From Sinotaia quadrata (taxonomy: Eukaryota > Mollusca > Gastropoda > Architaenioglossa > Viviparidae), in the NCBI GenBank assembly GCA_028829895.1, contig CM054182.1, forward strand, positions 91,350,546 through 91,414,545: 64,000 nt of DNA, in the 5' to 3' direction. Positions 46,039 to 59,900 of this stretch are shown here, in pieces. Positions within the stretch are counted from its first letter, which is position 1. Every line of letters begins with the position of its first letter. Position numbers and translations under genes: made by a program. The notes under the pieces are model-generated. The model was given only the letters and a program-made list of their open reading frames with translations, searched no databases and was not told the origin of the DNA.

Positions 46039-46596
46039 TGGATGAGACAACAGAGCACATACTATCTGGATGTCAGATTCTGGCTGGAACAGAATACACC
46101 AAAGACACAATGAAGTGGCAAAACACATACATAGAAATCTGTGTGAGAACTATGGCATAAAGCATAAAAACCCCAGAAAGAGCATGGATGCACCAACCAG
46201 AAGCAGTCACCGAAACAGAAGAAGTCAAAATACTGTGGGACTTCGAGATAAGAACAGATAGGGTGATTCCTGCACGAAGACCAGACGTTGTAGTTCTCAA
46301 TAAGTCCAACAGAACAGTAACAATCATTGATGTCGCTGTTCCAAGTGATAAAAACAAAAGAAAGAGAAAAAATAGAAAAATACCAAGACCTCAGATTAGA
46401 AATTCAGAGACTGTGGAATGTAAAAGCAGGAGTGATACCTATAGTGATAGGAGCCTTGGGGAACATAACATCTGAATTGGAAGGCTACCTGAATAAACTC
46501 CCTGGAAACCACAGGCTCGCTCCACTATTCAAAGCAGCGCTCCTCGGAAGTGCCCACATCCTCTGTAAAACCTTGGATCTCCCAGAATCTTGGTAA
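46038..46596 (+). pseudogene. LINE fragment: zinc finger and restriction-like endonuclease end of an R2-type element
   Basis: Three plus-strand frames joined by frameshifts read TTEHILSGCQILA, RHNEVAKHIHRNLCENYGI, ILWDFEIRTDRVIPARRPDV, TIIDVAVP, then LEIQRLWNVKAGVIPIVIGA and FKAALLGSAHILCKTLDL with a stop. H-x4-C is the end of the CCHC knuckle, and RPD followed by D(V)AVP is the restriction-like endonuclease core of the R2/NeSL group. At least two frameshifts. The 5' side is cut at a TAA microsatellite. Intergenic between B and C. Confidence 0.78.
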
Positions 46597-46624
46597 GATT
46601 CCGAGACCTTGGATCACAACCGAC

Positions 46625-46900
46625 AGTCAAACAGAAGTCTCTTGAATCAATTTAAATCTCTGACATTAAAATGACGAGAGAATTCTCTTGAATCAATTTA
46701 AATCTATGACATTAAAATGACGAGAAAATTCTCTTGAATCAATTGACATCTTTGACATTAAAATGACGAGAGAATTCTCTTGAATCAATTTAAATCTCTG
46801 ACATTAAAATGACGAGAGAATTCTCTTGAATCAATTTAAATTTCTGACATTAAACTGACAAGAGAATTCTCTTGAATCAATTGACATCATTGATATTAAA
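46625..46900. repeat. About-47-bp repeat after the R2-type fragment
   Basis: Six copies of TCTCTTGAATCAATTTAAAT and CTGACATTAAAATGACGAGA. Confidence 0.92.
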
Positions 46901-47274
46901 ATGAACATATTGTAATAAGTGTCAACGTGATGGACAATTGGACACATATATTGTATTACTGCATTTCGATAATACCCGTTCAAACAAGTTTAGTTTATAC
47001 ACTGTTCTATCGTGTCTGCTAGTTTAACGTCTGTCAAAGAAAATGAAACAATCTTTGAAATTTAAATGAAAGAAATGCAATAAGTACCGCTCACACTTTT
47101 AAAAATAAATGTTTCCAATAAAATATCTATAGGATAATTATTCTTTATCAAAATTAGTACAGAACATGAGGCTTAGTGAGTTAATAAACATAACACAACT
47201 GAAAAATATTTAATAAATATTACTGAAGAAATACCCACTTACTTATGACATAGTCACATCTTGCTGTTACAGTA

Positions 47275-47515
47275 TATGTCTCGCAGTTAATGACTACATC
47301 GCATACTAGTTTTAATTCAATCATCGTACTCATTGAATTATAATGTTTATAATCTCGCAGTTCATGACTACATCGCATACTAGTTTGTATTCATACATCG
47401 TACTCATTGAATTATAATGTTTATAATCTCGCAGTTCATGACTACATCGCATACTAGTTTGTATTCATACATCGTACTCACTGAATTATAATATTTATAA
47501 TCTCGCCTCTACGTC
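47275..47515. repeat. About-76-bp repeat downstream of gene C
   Basis: Three copies with ATGACTACATCGCATACTAG and CATCGTACTCATTGAATTAT. Confidence 0.9.
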
Positions 47516-47937
47516 ACTACTCGTACGGTAACAAAATGTCGCCATAACAGTGTTTTAAATTTTCGACAAGAGGACAACAGCGATAGAAGTGATTACAGTA
47601 AGTTGATCACATGCCATCAGTTAATTTTATTTCTTATCAGTTCTTGATGGAAATACATGTAATAGTTTAGAGTAGTTTTACTTTCAATATAGACTCAAAT
47701 CAGCTACGTGTATACAGATTGTATAAGGTAAAGAGGTAGAAATTAATAAAGTTAATAGATTTCGTTTTATAAATCATATCGTTAGTAACGCGTTGACATT
47801 TACAATTATTGGCAAGACCTTGAACTATTCAGCATTTAGCAAAGAAGACAAAGGACCTGGATGAGAAACAAAAAGACGTTTTGAAATGTGCCCTCAAAAC
47901 TGTCAACTATCAAATGAGCTATATGGCCTTTCAAGAA

Positions 47938-48123
47938 ACCTATCTATCCATCTATCCGTCCGTCCGTCTGTCTGTCTATCTATCTATCTGTCTGTCTGTC
48001 TATCTATCCATCTATCTGTCTGCCTATCTATCTATCTGTCTGTCTGTCTGCCTATCTATTTATCTGTCTGCCTGCCTGGCTGCTTATCTATCTATCTATC
48101 TATCTATCTACCTACCTACCTAC

Positions 48124-48202
<79 letters not shown>

Positions 48203-48211
48203 CCTACCTAC

Positions 48212-48297
<86 letters not shown>

Positions 48298-48298
48298 G
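47938..48298. repeat. (TATC)n / (TGTC)n microsatellite, about 360 bp
   Basis: The longest simple repeat here. Variants TGTC, TGCC, TACC and CGTC lie to the left and pure TATC to the right. Open in several frames (YLSI repeats) but not coding. Confidence 0.95.
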
Positions 48299-48815
48299 CA
48301 AGCACATTTTATTACGGTCTTTTCTACTTACTAACTCATCACCTTATAGTTTACGGATCTCTTTCCCTCGCAGTCCGCAAAAGTACACCATTGAAAACTT
48401 CTGTGATCGGGTGACAAAGAAATTTACATGGTTGCAAGAGTCTTGCTATCATCTTGTGTACTAGTAGAGTCGAACACATGTACAAAGGTTTTACAAAAGT
48501 CATGCAGCCATACGTAGTATAATCAAGTGCTATTGTGTGTATCTCTATACCTGACTATTTACCCGAACAGGCACAGTCTCCAAAAATGTACAAATAAATT
48601 CAATGACTGACAACTGTATTCAGGTGGGGTGCGGGTTGATAAATCAAAGCGTGTTAACTCCTGAACCTGTGCTTTAAATATAACCAGGCGATGTGTTAAG
48701 AATAATAATATAAAAGACATTTACAGTTTATACGAAGCTAGAAAACATACGAAAATATAACCATAACCAGTCAGTATTTATCAAAATAGTTCTTTTTAGC
48801 TCCATGTCCATGGCT

Positions 48816-49355
48816 TTAAGATTGGGGACTGCTGAAATAACGTGGTTTAACGAAAACACTTCCTAAATGAGAACTGTAGTATGCGCTAGATCTCACAGGG
48901 GCAACTGCAAGAATGATACCTTTACCTTTACTTCGATAGGCTGTAAAATCGGAAGTGCAGATTTCTTCAAGAAAGAGCACTGCATATACTTTGGGCAAAA
49001 AGATAAACAAAAAGGTGATTATATGGCAGGTGATTATAGCTAAGCTTATGGCCAGGCTCTTGTCTTCTTCTTTCCCAACCATCAAGTAAACTGGGATGAA
49101 GGCCATCCAGAACACAAAGGTGATGGACATGCACATCATGATATAGGCAGATTCGTGGAAATTATCTTGTAGGCGGCGAGTCTTAAATGTCAGAAGTACT
49201 GAGGTGATGACCAGCAACAGGATGTAAAATAGGAAAAGCATCATATCGTTCTGATGTACGTCACAGCTCACTTCTACGCTTGTATCTATAACTTGTTTAT
49301 GTGTGATCTGGTACCACTTATCATATTTTAGCATCACCCCGATACAGATCAGTGC
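48816..49355 (-). CDS. Gene C exon 7: TM4-TM7 and tail
   Basis: 540 nt with stop, the longest last exon of the three. Contains ECL2 Cys (VSCDVHQND), FKTRRLQDNFHESAYI, TM6, TM7 ending FLPKVYAVLFLEE, and a tail of about 45 residues ending in VKPRYFSSPQS. Acceptor GTTGTAG. Confidence 0.91.
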   Translation of the reverse strand, partial: ALICIGVMLKYDKWYQITHKQVIDTSVEVSCDVHQNDMMLFLFYILLLVITSVLLTFKTRRLQDNFHESAYIMMCMSITFVFWMAFIPVYLMVGKEEDKSLAISLAIITCHIITFLFIFLPKVYAVLFLEEICTSDFTAYRSKGKGIILAVAPVRSSAYYSSHLGSVFVKPRYFSSPQS

Positions 49356-52300
49356 CTACAACAGATATCAATGCGCAACCTAGCAATTAAAAGAATAAAA
49401 AAAATATTAAATGTGGTTTTGAAACAATGAATGCATAAGATAGAAATTATAAGTAAGCATTCATATTTTGCAAATATACCTTAACGACAAGGAGAAGCAA
49501 CATGCTATTAATTCCTTTTAATAAAAACTTCCTTAAGTTAACATTTCATTTTATTTTAACTTGTAAGTCAATGCAACGATCCATTACAACAAATAAGCAT
49601 AGTTAAATTATACAAACCAATTCAGAAATAGAAACTGAAAAACTAAATACTTACAATTGAGTAAATAGCAATTTCGAGAAAAAAATATAGTACAAATAAC
49701 ATTAAATGTCTAATGCTCAATGATAAATATATTATCAGACTAAAAATTATACTATGTCGTAAAAACTGTATACACGGACGGGTGAATTTAATTGCAGCAA
49801 AGTCAAGAACATTAAAATAAATAATAGTTTGACACCTCTCTAGGCACCCTTCACTAGTTGTGGTCATTATTTATTAATTAACAATATATATTAATTACAA
49901 GTGATTGAGAGTCTCAATTTATACTTATTAATAATTCTACCTCACGACCAACCTGTGTCTTACGTGGCGGATTGTAAGGGTGTCGTAAAACTAAAACTCT
50001 TCCCTTTACACAATAATAAGAGCGACGTTTTATTGTCGCATAAAGTTTTCTATTACTAAAGGAGTAATAAAAAATATGTCTTTATTTATATTTAACGAGC
50101 CCCCATCCACCCACTACTACTCCAACATTACGTGTTAATATATGTGCAAGAAAGTCAAGAAATTTAAGGAAACATTTATTAAGTCAACAATCAAATATAC
50201 AACATATGAATATAATCAAAGGAGCGTTGACGTTTACATCACTTCATGACAATGGTCGATTAACCCTAGACAAACATTTAGTTTATCCTAACATAGATAT
50301 CAGCAGTCAAATTAACATATATAATCAATTTCATAGACATAATTCATCATAGAAATAAGAGTGAGTTACAGAGCTAATTATAGAGAATTATCACTTAGAT
50401 AACATTTTCAATCATGGAGGCTGTCACTAGTGCGAGTTCACAATCACATGGTTTGCAGCAAGTCACTTTCTTTTTTTATTAGGTGATGTTCCAACATAAC
50501 CCTTCTAGGCACGTACACAACTGTTCCAGAATCTTTTATGCACTCACAAAGCACACTGTGGAGAATTCATCCAAAACTTCATATGCACTCACAAAGCACG
50601 CTGTGGAGAATTCATCCAGAACTTCATATACACTATCAAAGCACACTGTGGAGAATTCATCCAGAACTTCATATACACTATCAAAGCACATCGCATGGAA
50701 TGTTCTAGAAATTTAAAGTGCATCACTCTGCACACCACTAGGAATGCGCAGGAAACTTTCATGAATTTTCGAGACCAAATTCAAGCCTCAATTTTCGCCA
50801 TATTGGTTTTGTGACGCCTGCGCCACCTAGTTAATGATTATGATTATTATTAATTAATTAATCATTCATAACTAATTATAAGTCATGCGAATCCTAATTT
50901 AAGTTATTAATAATTCTTCAGCAGACACCATTCGCCTCTCTAACTTGGCAGATATGTGGGCACTGTAAATGTTTTCTCTCTTCTACAACATTAAGACAAA
51001 CATTTACTCTCACACAATATTTCTATAGGTGAAAAACATCTTACTAAAGGAGTAGACAAATCCATATATAATATATATATATCTTGCGACTTTCTTCTCC
51101 AACATAAGGTTATCAATATGCGTAATAAGGTCAATAAAATTATTACATCAACAATCAAATATACATATGACAAATTCAATTATAAAGAGTACTTGACGTT
51201 AACATTTCCACGAAACAATGTTCACATAATTTCTATACTACAGTCTTATATCCTAAAATACAGTCCAACAATAGTGTCAATACAAATCACAGGATAGTTC
51301 TTAACAGGAAATAGAAATGGAGTTATTAAAGATAAACGATAATAGTTTGTACATAGCCTGAATTAATGTCTTTCACACACTTTTGAACAATGTCATGAGT
51401 AATTGTCCGCCATTATTGCGCTAGTTCCACATGTTTCTCTGCACATTGAAAACACTGTTCTGCTACATATTCTCTCGAGCTAACCTGTGCGCTTCTTTTC
51501 ACCATGTCAATTCCTTCAAGCAGAACAGTAATTGTAGAAATTTCCAGCATCTTTTCTGCACCAGAAAGTGCTCATGTAGTCTGCATAGCTTGACACTGTA
51601 CATCAAAGGATTGTAGGTTCTTCCTTTGCAACGAGAGTTCTCTCCTGGAGGATCATTAATAAAATAAATTAAGATTCTTATCACTTGTAATTAGTTTGAA
51701 AGATTAATTAATAATAATAATCATTTTTATTAAAGAAGTGGCGTTGGTGTCACAAAGTCCATTCTCTCTCAAACAGTCAGTTAACTCACCATTAAGCTAG
51801 CGGCCACCCTTCAAGACTGGACTTCTTTGCCACAAGAAATTCAAGTGATCAGACAATGCATTTCTCTAGAGCAGGTAAGTGTTTAGATCTCAGCCCATTG
51901 GCTGGCCTCATTCTCATAAATCCTAACCATTGGATAATAAAACTACTCACCCAGTTGGAATAGTTTGCATGACATCAGCAAATTCTAGCATATTGTTTAC
52001 TTCCAACTCTGACACAAAAATACCATCATAAGGAGTGACCAAGGTCGGGTTGCTCTGATAATTTAACAATTTAAATAGCAAGTAAGTATTAAAATAGGGG
52101 TAGGCAAATTTACTCTGCCACAGCTCTCGAACTGAATTTACAGGAATCAACTTAAAGCAACACATTTTCTATAAGTTCGACGCCAGCGTTGGATTTACAC
52201 ACCAACGTGATCTGGTAGTCACTGTAGTCTGAAGTAGATCAAAATCTGGTAGTCACTGTAGTCTGAAGCAGATCAAAAGCAAATAGTCACTGTAGTCTGA

Positions 52301-55216
52301 AGCAGATCAAAAGCAAATAGTCACTGTAGTCTGAAGCAGATCAAAAGCAAATAGTCACTGTAGTCTGAAGCAGATCAAAAGCATTAAGTGTACTTCTTTC
52401 TGGAAAAGTGAAATTAAGTCAGCACTAAATTTCAGACATATTTCTTCTCTAAACGTCTTTCTCCCTTTACAAAATTCTCCAACTTACAAATCTTGGAACA
52501 ATATACATTATCCCGATACAAGCACAGCAAAATAAATATAGCATCGATCAAAATTCACAAATATAATGTATAACATAATCAAATTATTGAACATAGAAGT
52601 AATGTTTCTATTACATAAAGCCTTCTACAATTCAAATCATAGATCAATAGCAAATATGTACGAAATACTTACAAGTCCAATTTTTCTTTATCAATCAGTT
52701 AACTTTCCATTAGTTAATGATCGCCTTCATTACACCACTCAAATTATGACAAAATCAAAGTGGTTAGAATATAGAACCACTTCAACAAAATAACATTCAA
52801 TCCATCCCCATTGTTTAAAGTTGTTATGAACAAGTCAGAAAAAATACTAGTTAGTCAGAAAAAAAATACTCATATGCTTGGAAATGGTTTGGATTACATG
52901 AGCAAGTTCTGGACTACTCTTTACCTGTGTTATTTTCTCCAACAGTGACACTTACAAAAATAGCATCATAAGCAGTGACTAAGGTCGTGCCACTTTGATA
53001 TTTAACAATTTATATAACAATTAAGTTGAAAAATAGGGATAGGCAAATTTAGTCCTGCCACAAATAGTGATTTAAACAACCAACCTGTACCAGTAGGAAC
53101 CCCAAAACGATGAGAAACTGATGGCAAGGATTGATTATAAATCGAAAGACTGATTCCTCTTCACCTTTGATGAACGTGTAGAAAATACACAGACTTCGAA
53201 GAAGCAATGCTGCATACAACAGTACAAAACTAACAGAGATAAGCACATAGACGACCATACAAACAAATGTATTTGGCTCGAATTGAAATGTTATTATACC
53301 ATCACTGCCTAGACAGATGGCCAGCAGTATAAGGAGTGACAGTACAGGGGAACTGTTCTTTACGACCTGTCTGTGTTTGTGACGGATTAAAAAATACAGT
53401 ATTGCCAAGCAAAATAGTATAGACATGGATGCAGTTAGTATCAATGCCAAACCTCTCACACTGTGCCACGACGGAATTCCCAAAGATTTCACTTTGCAAG
53501 TGGTCAGGTGTGTGTCGGGATCGGGCCAGAATTTGTCTGGACAAGGCTCACATTTCGTGTTCCCTGCAACAAGACGTTCATAAGGTGCGCACGTTTCGCA
53601 TACCCAGCAACAATCTTTGGTCGGCTTTATGATTTCTCCAGGTTTACATGGTTGGGAACAAGTGGAGCGTGGGGCCTCCTTGGTTTTGTTTGGCCAGATA
53701 AAATTAATGTTTGTCAATTTGCTCACTGATATATTATAAACACCCGCATTATTTACGAAACATTTCTTTCCATCTGTTACATCAGGCAATATTTGAAAAA
53801 CAACGAAATCACCAATACGATCTCCTTCTTCACTGATTTGCATATTTCCTGTATTTCCGTTAAGTTTTGTTTTCTTCAATTCACTCAACAGTTCCGAACC
53901 GATTATGCAATGGCGATAGTCAATTTCGGAACTTTTGATGCATTCTTCGATTTTCACTTTAATGGCGGAAGCATATACGTCCACTATGTCAATGATTCTA
54001 CCTGTATATACTGGAATTACTATATCCTTTAGTGTGTTTGAATGGCATGAGTTGTTTGTGATCGAACAATTAAACACGTCTTCCCAAAAGTCTTGGAACC
54101 ACGGATTTTGGGTCAGGTTCTGTTGACAGTAAAAAAGTTTGATTTGAACTATATAACATACATACATACAGAAAAACACGTTAAAGAAAATTAGTGAGCT
54201 TACTTTTTTTTAAAAGACTGTCGGATGTAAAGAGTAATATTTACAAAGTTCGGACATTTATTTAGAATTCATTCCAGTACATTATAGGCCTAGCAGCCAC
54301 ATTTTACAGGAAATGGTCTCTTTACTGGAACATCATGTTAATTCAAAGATAACATTTTGGAATTCTATTCCCGCAATGTCATTTTTACAAATGTAATTCT
54401 CGAACAGATAATGGTGATTGAAAGTTGCCAAGTGACTTAAACACCTTTTCCATTCAAGTCATATGAACACATATTAAAATATAAATTTTCTGGACTGTTA
54501 AAGATATACTTTTGTTAATTTGAATTTACAGTGAACGCTAGTGATGACTAGCAAAACACAGAGACTGTTACTTGTGAAGGAATTACAATCTGTCTTCTCT
54601 AATAATGTCTAGAGTAGGAGAAAAGAATAAAAATTTCCTTCCTAGGTCATGAAATCAATGACACCTTAAGATGAAAGAAATTTATATTGAATTATTTTTA
54701 TTTTGTCTATACTGGTTTACCTAACCCAATAGTCCATATATGTAATAAATTAGTCATAAATTCATTGTAGATAACGTGAATATATTATCACAGATTATCA
54801 TAGAAATAGTTAATGCTCATTTGGGAAGGAAAATTGTTTCACTCTCAGCGGGTCACGTGGGGGCATTCTTGAACATAGATTGACTAATATAACGTTCATA
54901 AAATGAGCAGATAGTGAGGCAGGGATTGTAATAGACATATACACCTTTCACCTTACCAACTTATTTTGCTAGCTCATATAGCAAAAACAATCATTCATAG
55001 TTCACTTAGTTAATCAAATGTATTTCTACATTACCGACTGTAGTAGGAAGCAATTGTAAACTGCAAACACAAAATGTATGCAAAACGAATTTGTAATTGT
55101 GCTGCATGAATGATCTTAATTCAGAACCAAGATTGTAAATGATTTATTTCCTTTTGTAGTGCCCCTTGCTAGCTTTGTTTCGAGTTCAAAGGACTGTAAT
55201 ACAATTTCGTGTAAAA

Positions 55217-55312
<96 letters not shown>

Positions 55313-56870
55313 GAATTAAATTTTCCTATCCAAACTTAATTGTTATATAAACTGTTTAATCGTCGTAGCGATCCGACCGTGGGCACTCCCTAGGATGGTA
55401 TTTTTGTAATTGTCAGAGTTGGGGTAAACATTCGAGCTGAGAATATACTAGAAATTACTGATGCAACGCAAACCAGTTCCAAGTGGATGAATAGTTTTAT
55501 TATCCAATGTTTAAGATTTACGAGAACGAGACGAGCCAACGTCTCTGCTGTAGAGATTTCTATTATCTAATCACTTGAATTTGGTGTGGCAAGAAGTCCA
55601 GTCATGAAAGGTGGCTGTTAACGGAAAAGCAGCCTTTCTTAATTTTGTCTCCTGATCTACTGATTATAAAAACCTATGACAGTTGTAGACATGCAAAGTA
55701 TCAACAGCAGTGTATAGGTGTGAAGAATACACTACACTCCGTTGATGTATGGTGGCTAGGTATGTTGACTAAATCGAGTAAATTTTGGTACAAGAGGTCA
55801 TTGGAGATTACTACAATTGTTGTTTGCTTGAGCGAGCTATATACAACAAAGGAGCACACAAGTTAGCTTTGAGAATAACAGCAGATCAGTTATATGCAGC
55901 ATGAGGAGTGAATCACGTAGAAAGGACAGTAATAAATGAACAACAATCTTATGGCTTTGCTACATGAAATGTGAAAAACTATTAAGGCAGCATCTAAATC
56001 AGGTTACACAGCAACTATCATCGCTTATTTCTTATAACTCCATTTCTTTTCTCTGATAAGAACTCTCATGTGATTTAAATTGATACTAAATTATTGATTT
56101 GTGTTTTAGGATATAAAACTGTATAAATATTAAAATCATTGAGCGAAAGTGATTTCATGGAAATATTGTCAAGTAATCTTTCTTTTCATTGTATTTGTCA
56201 TAAGTATATTTGACTATGAGTTTAATAAATTTATTGGTTAAATGTATTGATCTTCTTACGTATATTGATAACCTAATGTTGGAGAAGAAAGTGGGTGGAT
56301 GGGGGCGTAATTAGTTATGGATGATTAATTAAATAATAATAATCATAACCGTTAACTTAGTGACGTCTGGTCTTACGTGTCATATAGAGTCTTGTGTATT
56401 GTAAATGTAAAAGTATTTTATTAAGTATTTTGATTATTACTGGGTGTGGCCTGAGGCCTTTAATTAAAATAAATAATATCAAGATGAGCAATATGAACAA
56501 TGTATTCATAATTTATTTAATATAACCAGAGCATTCATATATGTGCACTAACAGCACATTAACATCTTGGAAGCAAATCACTCTTGTATCTTGCTATATA
56601 CTACAGTTTTCAGAGATCCATGAAGAGTATTAAAACATAAAATATAATTTAAAGGTGTAAATGAGAATAGAATCTGTTCGTGTTTAGTAGTAATTATCAT
56701 CATCTCTACAGACATCGGCAAGTTGCAGTACTCTTTCCATAGCAGACCGATGAAAATCTGATGTATGATAGATACTGTAACTGACATAACTTGAAAGGGT
56801 AAAGTTCTAAAAAGTGACCAAGACAAACTTGTATCGTTACATGGAGATGTGATGTGTAAAAGAAGCAATT

Positions 56871-56923
<53 letters not shown>

Positions 56924-59900
56924 CAATCGCTAAAGGTTCAAAGGGGTGTCGTCTGGAAGTTGTCTGGAACATTTCAAAAATTCTTATTGAGATGGTACGT
57001 ACAAACAAACGTGAGTTCACAAACACACGCACACACACATATACACAATACCAGTTACATACATACAACCATGTATGCATGTATATCTTCTTAAATATTA
57101 AATGGTATATTTATACTGATGAATTAAAATACCATACCACATTGCTTCTCACTTTCAAATACAGAAACATATCACACAAATAATGTTTAAAATTCTCACT
57201 TACAAATATAGAATCATTATCACACAAATAATGTTTAAAATTCTCACTTACAAATATAGAATCATTATCACACAAATAATGTTTAAAATTCTCACCGGTT
57301 TTAATGTGTGAAAATACGTCTCATATTCATTGTCTTTCATTATAAAAGGAATGAATATCAGTGAATGAAACATTCGTTCACATATTCTGGAGAGAAAGTG
57401 CAGCTCCAAAGTCCAGGTATCTGTACCAACCCAAAGGAAATGTTCTGGTAGTATGTCAGTTGTAGAATTTATTATTCTCATCGCCATATCAAAGTGAAGT
57501 AAAAGAATGACAGCTCGTGCGTTTTTCTTTTCAACCAGCGATTTTGCAACATCATTTATCTACAACAAATTCAACAAAAGCCAACATTTTACTGGATCAC
57601 ATCCTTCAGGATTGCTAAACACTTTGTTTCATCCTATCTTTCAGGGATACGTGATCTATTTGATCGTTATAAGTTACTGTACCTTATCACTCTGCCATAT
57701 CTACTCTACCTGTCATTTTTGTATAAGATAGTTGTTGCTTTGCCTTTTCACTATCTTACAACCGATCAGAGTTGTCGTACTTATCAAATGCTCACGATTT
57801 CGTAACTATTTTAACTGGTCATACCCTTTCTCACTGTGTCATACCTTTCTCACTGTGTCATACCTTTCTCACTGTGTCATACCTTTCTCACTGTGTCATA
57901 CCTTTCTCACTGTGTCATACCTTTCTCACTGTGTCACACCTTTCTCACTGTGTCATACCTTTCTCACTGTGTCATACCTTTCTCACTGTGTCATACCTTT
58001 CTCACTGTGTCACGCCTTTCTCACTGTGTCATACCTTTCTCACAGTGTTGTACTTTTTTCTCTTCGTCATACCTTTCTCACTGTGTCACACCTTTCTCAC
58101 TGTGTCATACCTTTCTCACTGTGTCATACCTGAAGATTATCCGCATTGATGGGAATTTCTATGTTGTTTGCTACGCATATTTTATTTTTCATTAACTGAG
58201 TATGTAGCTCGTTATAACTGCTGCGATCATTAGCGGAGTCCGTATGCACTATTGATACATATGTCCAGTCGAATGTTTTGATGACGTCGGAAATGACTTT
58301 TAAATGTGATCTGTGAAGAAACGTAGACGGAACATGATTAAAGTAATTGCCATTTTCACTCCAATCAATGTATATAAATTATAGAATACATATTATGTCC
58401 ACTTCGTAGAAATCACATTGATTAAATGCATTTTTAGATGAAACAGTGTTATCCGAGACTCATAGAGAAATCACATTCATTAAATGCATTTTTAGACGAA
58501 ACAGTGTTATCCAAGACTCATAGAGAAATCACATTGATTAAATGAATTTTGAGACAAAACAGTGTTATCCGAAACTCATAGAGAAATCACATTGATTAAA
58601 TGAATTTTGAGATGGAGTAAAGTTAGCTAGGAATTATAGAGAAATCACATTGATTACATGAATTTTGAGATGGAGTAAAGTTAGCCAGGAATTATAGAGA
58701 AATCACATTTATATAGCAGAAACGTAATGATTGAAACTTTGAATGTTGTTTTAATGTGTTCCCAAATTATTTGCAATTAGTTTCCTAAAATAACACATTT
58801 TTTGTTATATAAATGAAGCGTTATATTAGGTAAAATATATAGCCAACATTATCATTATATCCACCACCACCACCACCATCATCAGTAGCAGTGTCTCTTG
58901 TAGTCACTATTATCAAAGACTATATTATTTATACTCTTTCTTTCTTATTACCGGAATCTAGTCACTATTATCAAAGACTATATTATTTATACTCTTTCTT
59001 TCTCATCACCGGAATCTACTTTTAACCCACACTTGTAATAATTATTCAACGCCCAATCTGAGCTTTAAAGCTGTTACCAAAATAAATAATTAAAAACATG
59101 TATGGAGAGGCAATGGAGGTGGTAGTAGTGGTGGTAGTAGGGTAAGACAAGGAAGGAAGGAAGGAAAGAAATGGATAACAACCTGAGTGCTGGAATAATC
59201 CTGAGAAAGTACGAGTGGGTCGCCATATCGGAAAGCAGATCACTCGAGGTCCAGGCAGAGAATATTGGAATCTGGAATGGGCCCATCATCTCTGATAGAG
59301 CGATCGTCTGGTCGTCGTGTTCGGATCCAATGATTCCTATCACGTCGTAAGTCTCTGAGGTGCCAGCTGAAAATGTACTCATGTTTTGCTAATAATGTCA
59401 GACATTCATTAAAAGAATTAAATGGACTGGTACACATTAAAAAACGTGTACACATGTTTTGCTAATAATGTCAGACATTCATTAAAAGAATTAAATGGAC
59501 TGGTACACATTAAAAAACGTGTACGCATGTTTTGCTAATAATGTCAGACATTCATTAAAAGAATTAAATGGATTGCTAATAATGGCAGACATTAATTAAA
59601 AGAATTAAATGGATTGCTACACATTAAAAAATGTGAATGTTTCCCATCCAACTTAACAAAGATAGGAAGGGCAGAGAGCCAGGAAAAGTGCGAACAAGAA
59701 ATGGAAAGAAAGAGATACGTTGGAAAAGAGAAAGAAAGAGATACGTTGGAAAAGAGAAAGAAAGAGAGAAGGAGAGAGAGAAATAAAGAGAAATGAAGAG
59801 AGCGACAGATGGAGAGAGTTAAGATGCTTATTGGATTATGTCTGTTTCAAGAGACTGTGGGGTAAATTTCGTCAAAATTAATGAAATAAAGTATTGAAAA

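Larger units (their letters stand above)
43500..48815. other. Intergenic region between B and C
   Basis: Apart from the arrays and the R2-type fragment listed separately, about 44670-45990 and 46900-47930 are AT-rich unique DNA with no gene that I can recognise. The genes B and C end towards each other here. Confidence 0.6.

Noticed and set aside
47881..48464. Long plus-strand open frames with YLSI repeats
   Set aside because: They are the TATC microsatellite read in frame; no unique coding sequence or splice support.
53429..54126. Plus-strand open frames opposite gene C exon 6
   Set aside because: Antisense shadows of a conserved receptor exon.
57732..58195. Three overlapping open frames with repeated FSLCHTFLTV-like units
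   Set aside because: Shadows of the 19-bp satellite (period 57 bases for three units) on the wrong strand of gene C.
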